Numbered from the stretch's first letter, positions 16,331 through 24,645 are shown. The stretch: 42,171 bases of DNA from Vibrio crassostreae 9ZC13 (GCF_000272045.2 NZ_AJYZ02000019.1:411492-453662), one strand, 5' to 3'. The notes: generated from the letters alone by a model not told the origin. Numbers and translations: made by a program.

Positions 16331-16363
16331 GTCTTATTGACTTAAAAAAAAGGTCTTTTTGAC
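16331..16363. promoter_or_regulatory. Paired NorR-type enhancer sites
   Basis: GTCTTATTGAC (16331-16341) and GTCTTTTTGAC (16353-16363) both fit the GT-N7-AC NorR consensus, with TTGAC right halves. Their centres are 22 bp apart, about two helical turns. They lie 90-115 bp upstream of the predicted sigma-54 start, a normal enhancer position. Confidence 0.7.
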
Positions 16364-16419
16364 ATTTTTATAAGATGAGTTTTGAGAAGAAAACCAGTAA
16401 TGACGGGGATTGATAAAGT

Positions 16420-16435
16420 TGGCACTGATTGTGCA
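16420..16435 (+). promoter_or_regulatory. Sigma-54 promoter driving hmp
   Basis: TGGCAC, then five bases, then GTGCA gives the GG-N10-GC arrangement (GG at 16421-16422, GC at 16433-16434) with near-consensus -24 and -12 elements. The orientation is toward hmp; the start would be near 16446, giving a leader of about 215 nt. Confidence 0.7.
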
Positions 16436-16482
16436 GAAGATACAGAGAAGCCCAATTATAGCGCTGATTAAACAGACTATTC

Positions 16483-16496
16483 TTGATCTCAATCAA
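16483..16496. promoter_or_regulatory. FNR box in the hmp leader region
   Basis: TTGAT-CTCA-ATCAA is a perfect FNR consensus. It lies downstream of the predicted sigma-54 start and 165 bp before the hmp ATG. It could repress hmp in anoxia without NO, or serve a second promoter; no good -10 is evident at the class II distance. Confidence 0.65.
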
Positions 16497-16542
16497 TCAG
16501 GTTGCATTAATCAGGTTTCGCGATTTTTTGAAATGAAAACGA

Positions 16543-16624
16543 GTCAAAATAACTCAGTTTCTAAAAATAACTAAGGTTTCAGAAAATCGATAAGTCATTC
16601 TTAATTTTTAGTAGTCAAAATGAC
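16543..16624. promoter_or_regulatory. Two further NorR-type sites near hmp
   Basis: GTCAAAATAAC (16543-16553) and GTCAAAATGAC (16614-16624) fit GT-N7-AC. They are 71 bp apart and lie downstream of the sigma-54 promoter, so they would not be classical enhancers for it. Looping or repression is possible, and so is coincidence in AT-rich DNA for the first one. Confidence 0.45.
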
Positions 16625-16660
16625 ATATAGGTCATAAGGCTCAGTGTTCGGAGTAAATTC

Positions 16661-17857
16661 ATGCTTAACAATGCACATATCGAAATCATCAAATCTACTA
16701 TTCCTCTACTTGAGAGCGCAGGCCCAGCTTTAACTCAGCATTTTTATCAACGTATGTTCACGCATAACCCTGAGTTGAAAGATATCTTCAATATGACTCA
16801 CCAAAGAACAGGTCGCCAAGGCGTAGCACTGTTTGAAGCTATCGCGGCATATGCAAAGAACATTGAAAATCTAGCAGCGTTAACAACTGCCGTTGAACGT
16901 ATTGCTCAGAAACACACAAGCTTTAACATTCAACCAGAGCACTACCAAATTGTTGGTTTGCACCTGATTGAGACATTACGTGAACTAGCTGCTGACGCCT
17001 TTACTCCAGAAGTGGAAGAAGCATGGACAGCCGCTTACCTATTCTTGGCGCAAGTATTCATCGATCGTGAAGCTGAACTTTACCTACAGCGTAAGCAAGC
17101 TGTTGGTGGTTGGGAAGCAGCGCGTGCGTTTGTGATTGCAGACAAAATCGAAGAGTCAGCGCTAGTAACAAGCTTTATCCTTCAGCCAAAAGACGGCGGT
17201 GAAGTTCTGGATTACACACCAGGTCAATACATCGGTATCGAAGTGAAGCCAGAAGGCTCTCAATACAGCGAGATTCGTCAATACTCACTGTCTGATAAGC
17301 CAAACGGCAAGCAATACCGTATTTCTGTTAAACGTGAAGGACAAGGCCAAGAGACACAAGGCGTTGTATCTAACCACCTACACGATACGGTTGCTGTTGG
17401 TGATGAGGTTAGCCTATACGCACCAGCGGGTGACTTCATGTATCAAGAGCGCAGCAAGCCAGTAACACTTATCTCTGCAGGTGTTGGTGTAACGCCAATG
17501 CAGTCTATGCTTGAGTTCCTAAACACGGAAGATAAAAACGAGCCAGTACTTTACCTTCACGCTTGTGAGAACGTAGGCCAACACTCTTTCACGACTCGTG
17601 TTAAAGATATTGTTGCCGACAAAGGTTGGGAAGCGAAAACGTGGTACATGAACAAAGATGAATCTGCATGTGAAAACACGCATCAAGGTCAAATGGATCT
17701 AGCGTCTATCTCTGATACTAAAGGCTTTGAAGAGAGCGATTTCTACATCTGTGGTCCTGTTGGTTTCATGAAGAACATCGTAGAGCAGCTAGATGCAATG
17801 AAAGTTGACCGTTCACGCGTTCACTACGAAGTATTCGGCCCTCACGCTAACTTCTAA
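16661..17857 (+). CDS. hmp: Flavohaemoglobin nitric oxide dioxygenase
   Basis: The 398-residue enzyme converts NO and O2 to nitrate in the cytoplasm. The globin domain (1-138) has the haem-pocket residues Tyr29, Gln53 and proximal His85. The FAD-binding domain follows (RQYSLSDKPN), then the NAD-binding domain (VTLISAGVGVTPM, FYICGPVGFMK). The length equals that of E. coli Hmp. It is divergent from norR, and the 368-bp region between them carries NorR sites, a sigma-54 promoter and an FNR box. It should therefore be switched on by NO through NorR. A strong terminator follows. In Vibrio the gene is also called hmpA. Confidence 0.96.
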   Translation: MLNNAHIEIIKSTIPLLESAGPALTQHFYQRMFTHNPELKDIFNMTHQRTGRQGVALFEAIAAYAKNIENLAALTTAVERIAQKHTSFNIQPEHYQIVGLHLIETLRELAADAFTPEVEEAWTAAYLFLAQVFIDREAELYLQRKQAVGGWEAARAFVIADKIEESALVTSFILQPKDGGEVLDYTPGQYIGIEVKPEGSQYSEIRQYSLSDKPNGKQYRISVKREGQGQETQGVVSNHLHDTVAVGDEVSLYAPAGDFMYQERSKPVTLISAGVGVTPMQSMLEFLNTEDKNEPVLYLHACENVGQHSFTTRVKDIVADKGWEAKTWYMNKDESACENTHQGQMDLASISDTKGFEESDFYICGPVGFMKNIVEQLDAMKVDRSRVHYEVFGPHANF

Positions 17858-17912
17858 TAGGTCTCGGCATTTCTAGTAACACTCGCCTGAACTATTAATA
17901 CCTTGCCTATTC

Positions 17913-17939
17913 AAAGGCCTCACAGTGTGAGGCCTTTTT
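17913..17939 (+). terminator. Terminator of hmp
   Basis: A 25-bp near-perfect palindrome (AAAGGCCTCACA, one central base, then its complement) is followed by a run of five T. Confidence 0.85.
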
Positions 17940-18015
17940 GGGTTTGGTTGGTTTTGTCTGACATCATCGACTACTGCAGAACACGATGGTTCAGCTAAGA
18001 TCTTTTCGCTTCTAT

Positions 18016-18996
18016 CTAAGAACGTTTAACCTTCTTAGACATGTAGTCGGAATCGAAAAACTCTGGCCAGTACATTTTCACGTAACCGCCTGCTACCCAA
18101 ATCACTAGAATGGTGGCGATGGTTAGCTCAAAGAACCCGAACTTGTGCAGCCAATACCATTGCGGGTATTCCGCGCCGAAAAAGGTGGTTAGACGATGCA
18201 TGGCAATAGCGCTGATCACGGATGGGAAGGTGACGGCAGCAATTGAAGGTTGGAACTTCAAACGCATTAGGCGGATGTAACACAAGTAAATCAATAGTGT
18301 CATGGTGATGGCAATGCCTGCCAATGCACCTGTTAGAATCGGGTCTGGATTGTCGAAGTTAACCAAGTAAGCAGCTAAAGATAAGTTAACCGGAGCCGCC
18401 ATGATAGCAAGTGTTGGTCTTGCTCGGCGAGGAAGATTGCCTTCGAACACCAAGCGGTACAACACCACTGGCAACATAAGGAAATAGATACCAATACAAG
18501 TGACCGCAAGTGTTTCTGAAAATACAGTGTGCCCGAACTGTGTGCCAGCTAAGGAGCTGCTGATCAAACCGACCGGATACAGAAACCAACTCGGTACAAT
18601 GTTCGACATTTTGAAGTTGATGATCTGAAAACTGAAGAACAACACCATCATGGTAAAGTGCAGCAATAACGCGCAGAACCAAACTGGGTAAGCTATGGCG
18701 GGCGATATCTCGGCTAAATAGTCGCACAGAATCAGTAAAGTCATGCTCATTGGTGCCATCAAGCTTCCACTTAACGGGTGGCGAATATCATTAAGGAAGG
18801 TATTAAAGCTCGTTAAATAGCGCAGTAAAACAGGCAGCAATAATAGCGCGCCGAATGCAGCTAGGTAGGGACGAATTATCTCACCAATGCCCGGGATATA
18901 TAACGCCCAAGCTTGTCCTAACCCAATAACGCCAAGTGCTAAAGACGCCTGAGATGGCGGTACATTTTTTACTTGGGTTAATCTTCTCCAGTTCAA
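18016..18996 (-). CDS. TDT/TehA (SLAC1-like) family membrane transporter
   Basis: The 326-residue protein has about ten transmembrane helices and the look of the tellurite-resistance/dicarboxylate (TDT) family, whose members include TehA and plant SLAC1 anion channels. Recognisable segments are PPSQASLALGVIGLGQAW at the N-terminus and WYWLHKFGFFELTIATILVIWV near the C-terminus. Substrate is unknown; an anion or organic acid is likely for the family. The start is TTG at 18996: it has GGAG eight bases upstream, and no in-frame ATG occurs before the conserved N-terminal helix. It is transcribed in the same direction as clcA, 206 bp beyond the clcA stop position on the map, probably as a separate unit. 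Confidence 0.8.
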   Translation of the reverse strand: MNWRRLTQVKNVPPSQASLALGVIGLGQAWALYIPGIGEIIRPYLAAFGALLLLPVLLRYLTSFNTFLNDIRHPLSGSLMAPMSMTLLILCDYLAEISPAIAYPVWFCALLLHFTMMVLFFSFQIINFKMSNIVPSWFLYPVGLISSSLAGTQFGHTVFSETLAVTCIGIYFLMLPVVLYRLVFEGNLPRRARPTLAIMAAPVNLSLAAYLVNFDNPDPILTGALAGIAITMTLLIYLCYIRLMRLKFQPSIAAVTFPSVISAIAMHRLTTFFGAEYPQWYWLHKFGFFELTIATILVIWVAGGYVKMYWPEFFDSDYMSKKVKRS

Positions 18997-19202
18997 CGAC
19001 TTGCTCCGACTTAGTTAATTACAGAATATTGGAATATTTGCCTTAGTTAGAGTATGTAGGTCTTCCATCAATAGATTTTGAGGGCACTCAACTAATTTTG
19101 AGTGGATGATACCAAGTTTAACGTTTGCTTTTTTGATTTTGATACGGAATCGGGAGATTAAGCACGTTGAATGTGTGCTTTTGTTTCATGAGTCATTTGT
19201 AA

Positions 19203-20609
19203 TTAACGCACTTCCTCTTGTTGAGGGAGATCTTGTTGTCTTAGTTTTTCGTTTTTCAGCGTACGGTTAAGCAGTTGACTGTAAATTGGCTGCCCACCTA
19301 ACATTTGAGCAATGATTACCGCACCTAAGCAGGTGATGATCAACGGCAGGATCAGGTAGTAGTTATTGGTCATTTCGATAACCAACAGTATGCCAGTGAT
19401 AGGCGCTCGCACGGTGGCGGCAAATAATGCTCCCATGCCAGCAATTGCAAACATACCCGGTTCAATATTCAGTTCGGGAAAGAATGCCGCTGCGATAAGC
19501 CCGAACGCATAACCAAAGAGTGTTCCTAGCGCAAGCATTGGTGCAAAGATACCGCCTGGCGCACCAGAGCCGAAACAAAGCAGGGTAGTGAGGACTCGGC
19601 CTAAGAAAATCAACAACAACACATTGGCGCTGTAGCTGCCATTCGTGATGTTCGGGATGATACCAATACCACCACCAGTTAATTCAGGTATATAAAGGAG
19701 CAACAAGCCAAAGCAACCGCCAAGTAGGGTGCCTGTCATCAAGTAGCGTTTACGGTCATTCTTGTGGATCGCCACAAACAGGTCTTGGGAAAGCGTAATC
19801 AGTTTATTGAAAATCACACCAAACAGGCCGAACAACACACCTAATAATAAGAATAACCAAAGTGCGTCGAGTTCAGGCGGCTGGTACTGAGGCATTGTGA
19901 TAACGGCAGATTGGCCATTGATAGAACGAAATACAATGTTGGCTGAAACTGCTGAGATGATGACAGCTTTGATTGATATGAGTGAGTAGCGAAACTGTGG
20001 TCTCATCTCCTCAACCACAAACATGATTCCTGCCAGTGGTGCGTTAAATGCGGCGGCTAAGCCACCAGCGGCACCTGAAGCCAACAGTGAGTGGCGAGTG
20101 TCATCGTCTTTGACTCGAAAGATATCGGTGACCATGCGACCAATACTGCCGCCCATTTGAACGGTTGGTCCTTCTCGACCTAAAACCATACCAGAGCCTA
20201 ATGCGCCCATACCGCCAAAGAATTTTACTGGCAATACTCTCCACCATCGAACAGGGCGCATACCGTCCATCGCACCTTCAATTTCGGGGATGCCTGAGCC
20301 TGCAGCCTCTGGAGCAAAGCGGTGAACGAGGAAGTAACCAATAAAGGCAAATGCCGCACTAATAAGGAAAGCAGCAAGCCACAATGGTAAATGGCTACCG
20401 ATTTCATCTTTCAGCCAATCGGTACGAGTTTCTGTGATGAAATGAACCGCAACTTCGAAATAAGTACCCACAACGCCCGCAAGTACACCCACAATACAAG
20501 AAAGAAAGAGAACGGAGGCTGGGGTCTTATCTCTTGAGAGAAATTGATTGATAGCATCCCTTGGCATTTTTGCTAGTAAGGACTGCTTAATTTTCTCTCT
20601 TCTGGTCAT
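19203..20609 (-). CDS. clcA: ClcA H+/Cl- exchange transporter
   Basis: The 468-residue ClC antiporter exchanges two chloride ions for one proton and serves acid resistance in enteric bacteria. Signature motifs are GSGIPEIEG (about 104-112), GREGP (144-148, gating Glu146) and GAPGGIFAP. The proton glutamate is Glu201 in VVEEMRPQF. The sequence follows V. cholerae ClcA closely, including INQFLSRDKTP near the N-terminus, which supports the ATG at 20609 rather than the in-frame ATG at 20648 that would add 13 residues. The 540-bp region upstream has no other gene. Confidence 0.95.
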   Translation of the reverse strand: MTRREKIKQSLLAKMPRDAINQFLSRDKTPASVLFLSCIVGVLAGVVGTYFEVAVHFITETRTDWLKDEIGSHLPLWLAAFLISAAFAFIGYFLVHRFAPEAAGSGIPEIEGAMDGMRPVRWWRVLPVKFFGGMGALGSGMVLGREGPTVQMGGSIGRMVTDIFRVKDDDTRHSLLASGAAGGLAAAFNAPLAGIMFVVEEMRPQFRYSLISIKAVIISAVSANIVFRSINGQSAVITMPQYQPPELDALWLFLLLGVLFGLFGVIFNKLITLSQDLFVAIHKNDRKRYLMTGTLLGGCFGLLLLYIPELTGGGIGIIPNITNGSYSANVLLLIFLGRVLTTLLCFGSGAPGGIFAPMLALGTLFGYAFGLIAAAFFPELNIEPGMFAIAGMGALFAATVRAPITGILLVIEMTNNYYLILPLIITCLGAVIIAQMLGGQPIYSQLLNRTLKNEKLRQQDLPQQEEVR

Positions 20610-21151
20610 AGAAATAAGTTTCCTGAATGAGTTAAGGCGGGGTTGCATTAAATTATACGCTTCCTCTGCATATCCTATAGCAACAAAGATGAAAAGTTGA
20701 ATTTCATTTATGGAATGTGCGTGTTACATAAATGGAATCTATGGTCAATAGTGGAATCACCGTCACAGTTTTGATCGATTCTCTGGCGGCGGCTTGAATA
20801 TCCCCAAAAATGAACCATAGTTAAATCGTAAAGCAACATAACGAACCGCAAGGAGAAGTGAGGTTTTACACACAATTTGGATGGATTCAGAAACAAAGTT
20901 TTAGTTCCTCGTTAAATGTTCAGGTCGATATTTAAGGCTTCCTGATTCGCGAACTCACGATTGAGTAACGAGGGTGAGGCGTACTGAGTAAGTACGCCTT
21001 TAGTTCGTCTGGAGCATCCCATTTTCATCGTTCCCCCCTTTTCTAGTGACACCCATACAACTTCTGGCTTAAATCATTCTCCGTATAAACAAGCGATTGG
21101 GGTCAATTTCTCCGTGATTGTGTATATACTCCCTTAAAAAGGAGAACTGAT
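20610..21151. other. Intergenic region between clcA and the CobW-type gene
   Basis: These 542 bp hold the clcA leader, a small repeat-like segment with a 9-bp perfect hairpin (20944-20999), and the CobW-type promoter and ribosome binding site (AAGGAG, 21139-21144). I see no gene here; a 62-codon open frame at 20708-20896 (minus) has no start signal. No obvious Zur-box palindrome is visible upstream of the CobW-type gene. Confidence 0.6.
20944..20984. repeat. Candidate dispersed intergenic repeat, copy 1
   Basis: The end CGAGGGTGAGGCGTAC (20969-20984) matches copy 2 (24443-24458) at 15 of 16 bases, and both copies begin with GAT followed by a CGA-CTCA-like stretch. The 3' side forms a perfect 9-bp hairpin (20977-20985 with 20991-20999). 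The layout resembles small repeats I associate with Vibrio intergenic DNA. Confidence 0.4.
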
Positions 21152-22135
21152 ATGACTAAAAAAGTTCCTACAAACATCATTACGGGTTTCTTGGGGGTTG
21201 GTAAAACGACAGCCATCTTGAACCTACTAAAAAACAAACCTGAGAATGAAAACTGGGCTGTTCTGGTTAATGAGTTCGGGGAAATCGGTATTGACGGTGC
21301 ATTGATGACAGATCAAGGTGCTTTGATTAAAGAAGTGCCGGGTGGCTGCATGTGTTGTACTGCGGGCGTGCCTATGTCGGTAGGTATTAATGCCTTACTT
21401 CGCCAAAAAACAGACCGTTTATTGATTGAGCCGACAGGGCTTGGTCATCCTAAACAAGTGATTGCGACACTGACTTCCGATCAGTACACACCATATGTCG
21501 ATTTAAAAGCGACGCTTGGTTTGGTTGACCCACGAAATCTGTCTAATGAAAAGTACACCTCGAATCAGAATTTTAATGATCAACTAAATAGTGCAGATGT
21601 GATTCTTGGTACTAAGGTTGACCTTGTTCATTCTGAAGACATCGATGTGTTCAATGATTGGGTGACGGATCAAACGCCAGCAAAAGTCTTCCATAAGCTA
21701 ATTCACGATGGTGAAGTGCCATTGGAAGTGTTAGACATTGAAAGAGTATACGGCAGTGCTTCATCTCATATTGAAGCGCATCATCACGATCACGCTGAAC
21801 AAGAGCCTCAATTCCAACTTCCTCCTGGTGAAGCTTTCATCCGTAAAGAGAATAAAGGACAGGGCTATTTCAGTTGTGGTTGGTTGTTTGGCGCAGAGCA
21901 TAAGTTCGACTTCGATGCGCTATTCTCTATGTTGTCAGATCTAACGGCCGAGCGTGTAAAAGCTGTCGTGAACACCGACCAAGGTTGCTACGCATTCAAT
22001 GTGGCGAATCAAGTCGTGTCTGTGAACGAAATTACGCTTGATGGCTTTGAATCTCGATTGGAAGTGATCGACTCGCAGCTCATGCCATGGGGCGAGCTCG
22101 AGCAGATTCTACTCAAGCTGTGTGGTATCAAATAG
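21152..22135 (+). CDS. CobW/COG0523-type G3E GTPase (putative metal chaperone)
   Basis: The 327-residue protein has Walker A GFLGVGKTT (12-20), the metal-binding GCMCC motif (Cys66, 68, 69), a switch-region EPTGLGHP, and a GTKVDL base-recognition loop in place of NKxD. A histidine-rich segment (HIEAHHHDH) separates the GTPase from the C-terminal CobW domain. Members of this family deliver zinc or other metals to target proteins at the cost of GTP, and the Cys and His clusters fit that role. The particular metal cannot be assigned; YjiA is the nearest E. coli type. A strong AAGGAG ribosome binding site precedes the ATG. It lies upstream of rhlE with 180 bp between them. Confidence 0.88.
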   Translation: MTKKVPTNIITGFLGVGKTTAILNLLKNKPENENWAVLVNEFGEIGIDGALMTDQGALIKEVPGGCMCCTAGVPMSVGINALLRQKTDRLLIEPTGLGHPKQVIATLTSDQYTPYVDLKATLGLVDPRNLSNEKYTSNQNFNDQLNSADVILGTKVDLVHSEDIDVFNDWVTDQTPAKVFHKLIHDGEVPLEVLDIERVYGSASSHIEAHHHDHAEQEPQFQLPPGEAFIRKENKGQGYFSCGWLFGAEHKFDFDALFSMLSDLTAERVKAVVNTDQGCYAFNVANQVVSVNEITLDGFESRLEVIDSQLMPWGELEQILLKLCGIK

Positions 22136-22166
22136 CCCTGTTTTTGCTGTTTGAACCAAGGATCTC

Positions 22167-22199
22167 GGTGTTTACTTCGTTTAAGGTGGGGTAAACACC
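22167..22199. other. Hairpin between the CobW-type gene and rhlE
   Basis: Perfect 9-bp arms GGTGTTTAC (22167-22175) and GTAAACACC (22191-22199) are separated by 15 nt. There is no T-tract, so a terminator role is doubtful; an operator or mRNA 3' structure is possible. Confidence 0.35.
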
Positions 22200-22236
22200 A
22201 GATTAAGTGAGAAAGTTTGCGTTATATCACGATAAA

Positions 22237-22252
22237 TGTGAGATAAATCACT
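22237..22252. promoter_or_regulatory. Candidate CRP site upstream of rhlE
   Basis: TGTGA-N6-TCACT, with AAA before it, matches nine of ten core CRP positions. A TATAGT -10 candidate follows at 22263-22268. The site would overlap the -35 region of that promoter, which suggests repression rather than activation if it is real. Confidence 0.4.
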
Positions 22253-22317
22253 CTAATTACTTTATAGTGCTCGGCTGAAATAAGAATGTAGGCTGTCTGC
22301 TTAAGGAACCCGTAACA

Positions 22318-23604
22318 ATGTCATTTTCCTCTCAAGGTTTTGCTCCTGAATTAGTCAAAGCGTTGACTGAGTGTGGTTATGAAAAACTCACTCCAATTCA
22401 ACAAAAAGCGATTCCAATGGCTCGTAAAGGCCATGATATTTTTGCTACTGCTCAAACCGGTACGGGTAAAACAGCGGCATTTTCATTGCCTGTTATCCAA
22501 CACCTTTTGAACAGCGGTAAAAAAGCGTCTAGAGGAACGGCTCGCGGCCTTATTCTTGCTCCAACTCGAGAGCTTGCTGCGCAGATCGCTCAAAACATTA
22601 AAGACTACGTTAAATACACGGATCTAAGCGTTTCTGCGGTTTACGGTGGTAACAAGATGTCTTCACAAGTTCGTCAACTAGAACTGGGTGTGGATATTTT
22701 GGTTGCAACACCTGGTCGTTTAGAAGAGCACTTAGAAGCGGGTAACGTGTCTATTGCTAACCTAGAATTCCTAGTATTTGATGAAGCTGACCGTATCCTT
22801 GATATGGGCTTTATCAATGCCGTTCGTAAGATCATGTTGGATGTAGAAACATCACCGCAAATCATGATGTTCTCTGCAACGACTTCTACTCAGTTAAACC
22901 AACTGTCTGTTGATATTCTGCGTAAACCAAAACGTATTAGTGTTGAGCGCGAAAACTCAACGGCTGCTACTGTCGGCCACGTGGTTTACCCAGTGGATCA
23001 AGAGCGTAAAACAGAACTGCTTTCTGAGCTGATTGGTCGTAAAAACTGGCGCCAAGTGCTTGTTTTTGTTAACTACAAAGAAACAGCGAACGATGTAGTT
23101 AAAGAGCTTAAGCTAGACGGCATTAAAGCAGTATTGTGTCACGGTGATAAAGCGCAAAGTGCTCGTCGTCGTGCTCTAGACGATTTTAAAGAAGGTAAAG
23201 CGCGTGTAATGGTAGCAACCGACGTTGCGGCTCGTGGTCTTGATATCGAAGACTTACCACACGTAATTAACTACGACATGCCTTTCCTAGCAGAAGACTA
23301 TGTTCACCGTATTGGCCGTACAGGTCGTGCAGGTAAGCAAGGTCACGCTGTCTCTTTCGTTAACCGCGAAGAAGAGCTGACTGTCGTTCAAGTTGAAAAA
23401 CTGATTCAACAGCGCATTCGTCGTGTTGAACAACCGGGTTATGAACCGAAGAAACGTGATGCTTACATCGAGAAGCTGAACACTAAATCGGCTTACAAAA
23501 ACCGTCAGGGTCGTAAGAACAACGCGAACGAAGAGCCACAAGATCAAGCAAGCGCTGAACGTCGTTTGACTATGATGAAGCGAATTAAAAACCGTCGTAA
23601 GTAA
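22318..23604 (+). CDS. rhlE: DEAD-box ATP-dependent RNA helicase, RhlE type
   Basis: The 428-residue helicase unwinds RNA duplexes in ribosome assembly or RNA decay. The motifs occur in order: Q motif (KLTPIQQKAIP), motif I AQTGTGKT (45-52), PTRELA, TPGR (131-134), DEAD (155-158), SAT (186-188), VATDVAARGLDI and HRIGRTGRAG. A basic tail (about 385-428, KNRQGRKNN and MKRIKNRRK) probably helps hold RNA. Order and tail fit RhlE better than SrmB or DeaD. It has its own promoter region with a possible CRP site and a strong terminator. Confidence 0.92.
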   Translation: MSFSSQGFAPELVKALTECGYEKLTPIQQKAIPMARKGHDIFATAQTGTGKTAAFSLPVIQHLLNSGKKASRGTARGLILAPTRELAAQIAQNIKDYVKYTDLSVSAVYGGNKMSSQVRQLELGVDILVATPGRLEEHLEAGNVSIANLEFLVFDEADRILDMGFINAVRKIMLDVETSPQIMMFSATTSTQLNQLSVDILRKPKRISVERENSTAATVGHVVYPVDQERKTELLSELIGRKNWRQVLVFVNYKETANDVVKELKLDGIKAVLCHGDKAQSARRRALDDFKEGKARVMVATDVAARGLDIEDLPHVINYDMPFLAEDYVHRIGRTGRAGKQGHAVSFVNREEELTVVQVEKLIQQRIRRVEQPGYEPKKRDAYIEKLNTKSAYKNRQGRKNNANEEPQDQASAERRLTMMKRIKNRRK

Positions 23605-23620
23605 TTACGGTTGGTGATTG

Positions 23621-23649
23621 AAAAGAGCCACTGTTATGTGGCTCTTTTT
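23621..23649 (+). terminator. Terminator of rhlE
   Basis: An 11-bp perfect stem (23621-23631 with 23638-23648) and a 6-nt loop are followed by a T-run, 17 bp after the stop. Confidence 0.85.
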
Positions 23650-23768
23650 GTTTGTATTGATCGCAATATTGTTTATTGTCATTACTGCTTCGTTTCAACC
23701 TCGCTTCATTTCAAGCCCGATCAAGAAACAAGAACTAATAAATAAAAACAAGTCGATAAGGTAATAAT

Positions 23769-24389
23769 ATGGATAGCGCACTACTTTGGGCTTTTATTCC
23801 CACGTTTTTCTTCGTGTCAATCACGCCCGGTATGTGTATGACTTTGGCGTTGACACTTGGAATGAGTGTTGGATACAAGCGTACATTATGGATGATGATC
23901 GGTGAACTGGCTGGTGTCGCTGTGGTTTCTATTGCCGCGGTATTGGGTATCGCTTCGATCATGTTGAATTACCCATGGCTATTTACGGGCTTTAAATTTG
24001 TTGGTGCGGGTTACCTGTTTTATTTAGGCGTTCAGATGTGGCGTTCGAGAGGCAAACTGGCGATCAGTACTGACAACCAAACAACAAAAGTCAGCAATGA
24101 TTGGGACTTGGTGGTTCAAGGTTTTGTCACTGCAATTGCGAACCCAAAAGGCTGGGCGTTTATGATTTCTTTGCTGCCTCCTTTTATTAACAGCAATAAA
24201 GACTTAGCACCGCAGTTGTTCATTCTCGTGTCAATCATTCTGGTTTCTGAGTTTGTTTGCATGACCTTATACGCGACAGGCGGAAAGAGCTTAAAGCATA
24301 TGCTGGGCAAAGCCGACAATGTTAAGTTGATGAACCGCATTGCAGGTACGTTGATGATGGGCGTTGGTGTTTGGTTGTTCGTGAGCTAA
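23769..24389 (+). CDS. LysE/RhtB-family amino-acid exporter
   Basis: The 206-residue inner-membrane protein has six predicted helices and the family's N-terminal signature, ending in SITPGMCMTLALTLGMSVGYKRTLWMMIGELAG. The later motif GFVTAIANPKGWAFMISLLPPFI is also typical. Members export amino acids or homoserine lactones; the substrate here is unknown. It has a weak ribosome binding site (AAGGTAAT). It is probably monocistronic, with a shared terminator at 24538-24576 between it and the convergent PhoX-type gene. Confidence 0.86.
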   Translation: MDSALLWAFIPTFFFVSITPGMCMTLALTLGMSVGYKRTLWMMIGELAGVAVVSIAAVLGIASIMLNYPWLFTGFKFVGAGYLFYLGVQMWRSRGKLAISTDNQTTKVSNDWDLVVQGFVTAIANPKGWAFMISLLPPFINSNKDLAPQLFILVSIILVSEFVCMTLYATGGKSLKHMLGKADNVKLMNRIAGTLMMGVGVWLFVS

Positions 24390-24414
24390 TTCTGGTTAGC
24401 CTACAACGAGCAGA

Positions 24415-24458
24415 GATCCCCGACTCAGTCGTTCCTCCTTCTCGAGGGTGACGCGTAC
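24415..24458. repeat. Candidate dispersed intergenic repeat, copy 2
   Basis: This segment runs from GATCCCCGACTCAGTCG to CGAGGGTGACGCGTAC. Its end matches copy 1 (20969-20984) at 15 of 16 bases. A longer inverted repeat pairs CTCAGTCGT (24424-24432) with ACGACTTAG further right at 8 of 9 positions. I know of similar short elements in Vibrio intergenic DNA, but cannot name this one. Confidence 0.45.
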
Positions 24459-24537
24459 GTGGGATGATGACGACTTAGGATTACGGTGAGTTTTGAAAAT
24501 TCGGATTCTTACTTAAACCGAAGAATACATAGAATAT

Positions 24538-24576
24538 AAAAAGAGCGATAGGGCATTTGGCCTTATCGCTCTTTTT
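24538..24576. terminator. Bidirectional terminator between convergent genes
   Basis: A long stem built from AAAAAGAGCGATA (24538-24550) and its complement (24564-24576), with a partly paired GC-rich top, has A-run and T-run flanks. It can end the LysE gene on plus and the PhoX-type gene on minus. Confidence 0.78.
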
Positions 24577-24645
24577 GATTTTACTTAGCTAGCGAACAGA
24601 GACTAGATAACAGAAATGTTTCTGATCTTAGCCTGCGTTGTATAT

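Noticed and set aside
19160..19180. Short AAGCAC/GTGCTT hairpin between clcA and the TDT gene
   Set aside because: Its T-rich side is on the plus strand, where no gene ends; the minus-strand side lacks a T-run.
20708..20896. 62-codon minus-strand frame upstream of clcA
   Set aside because: No ribosome binding site and no recognisable sequence; it is in the clcA leader.
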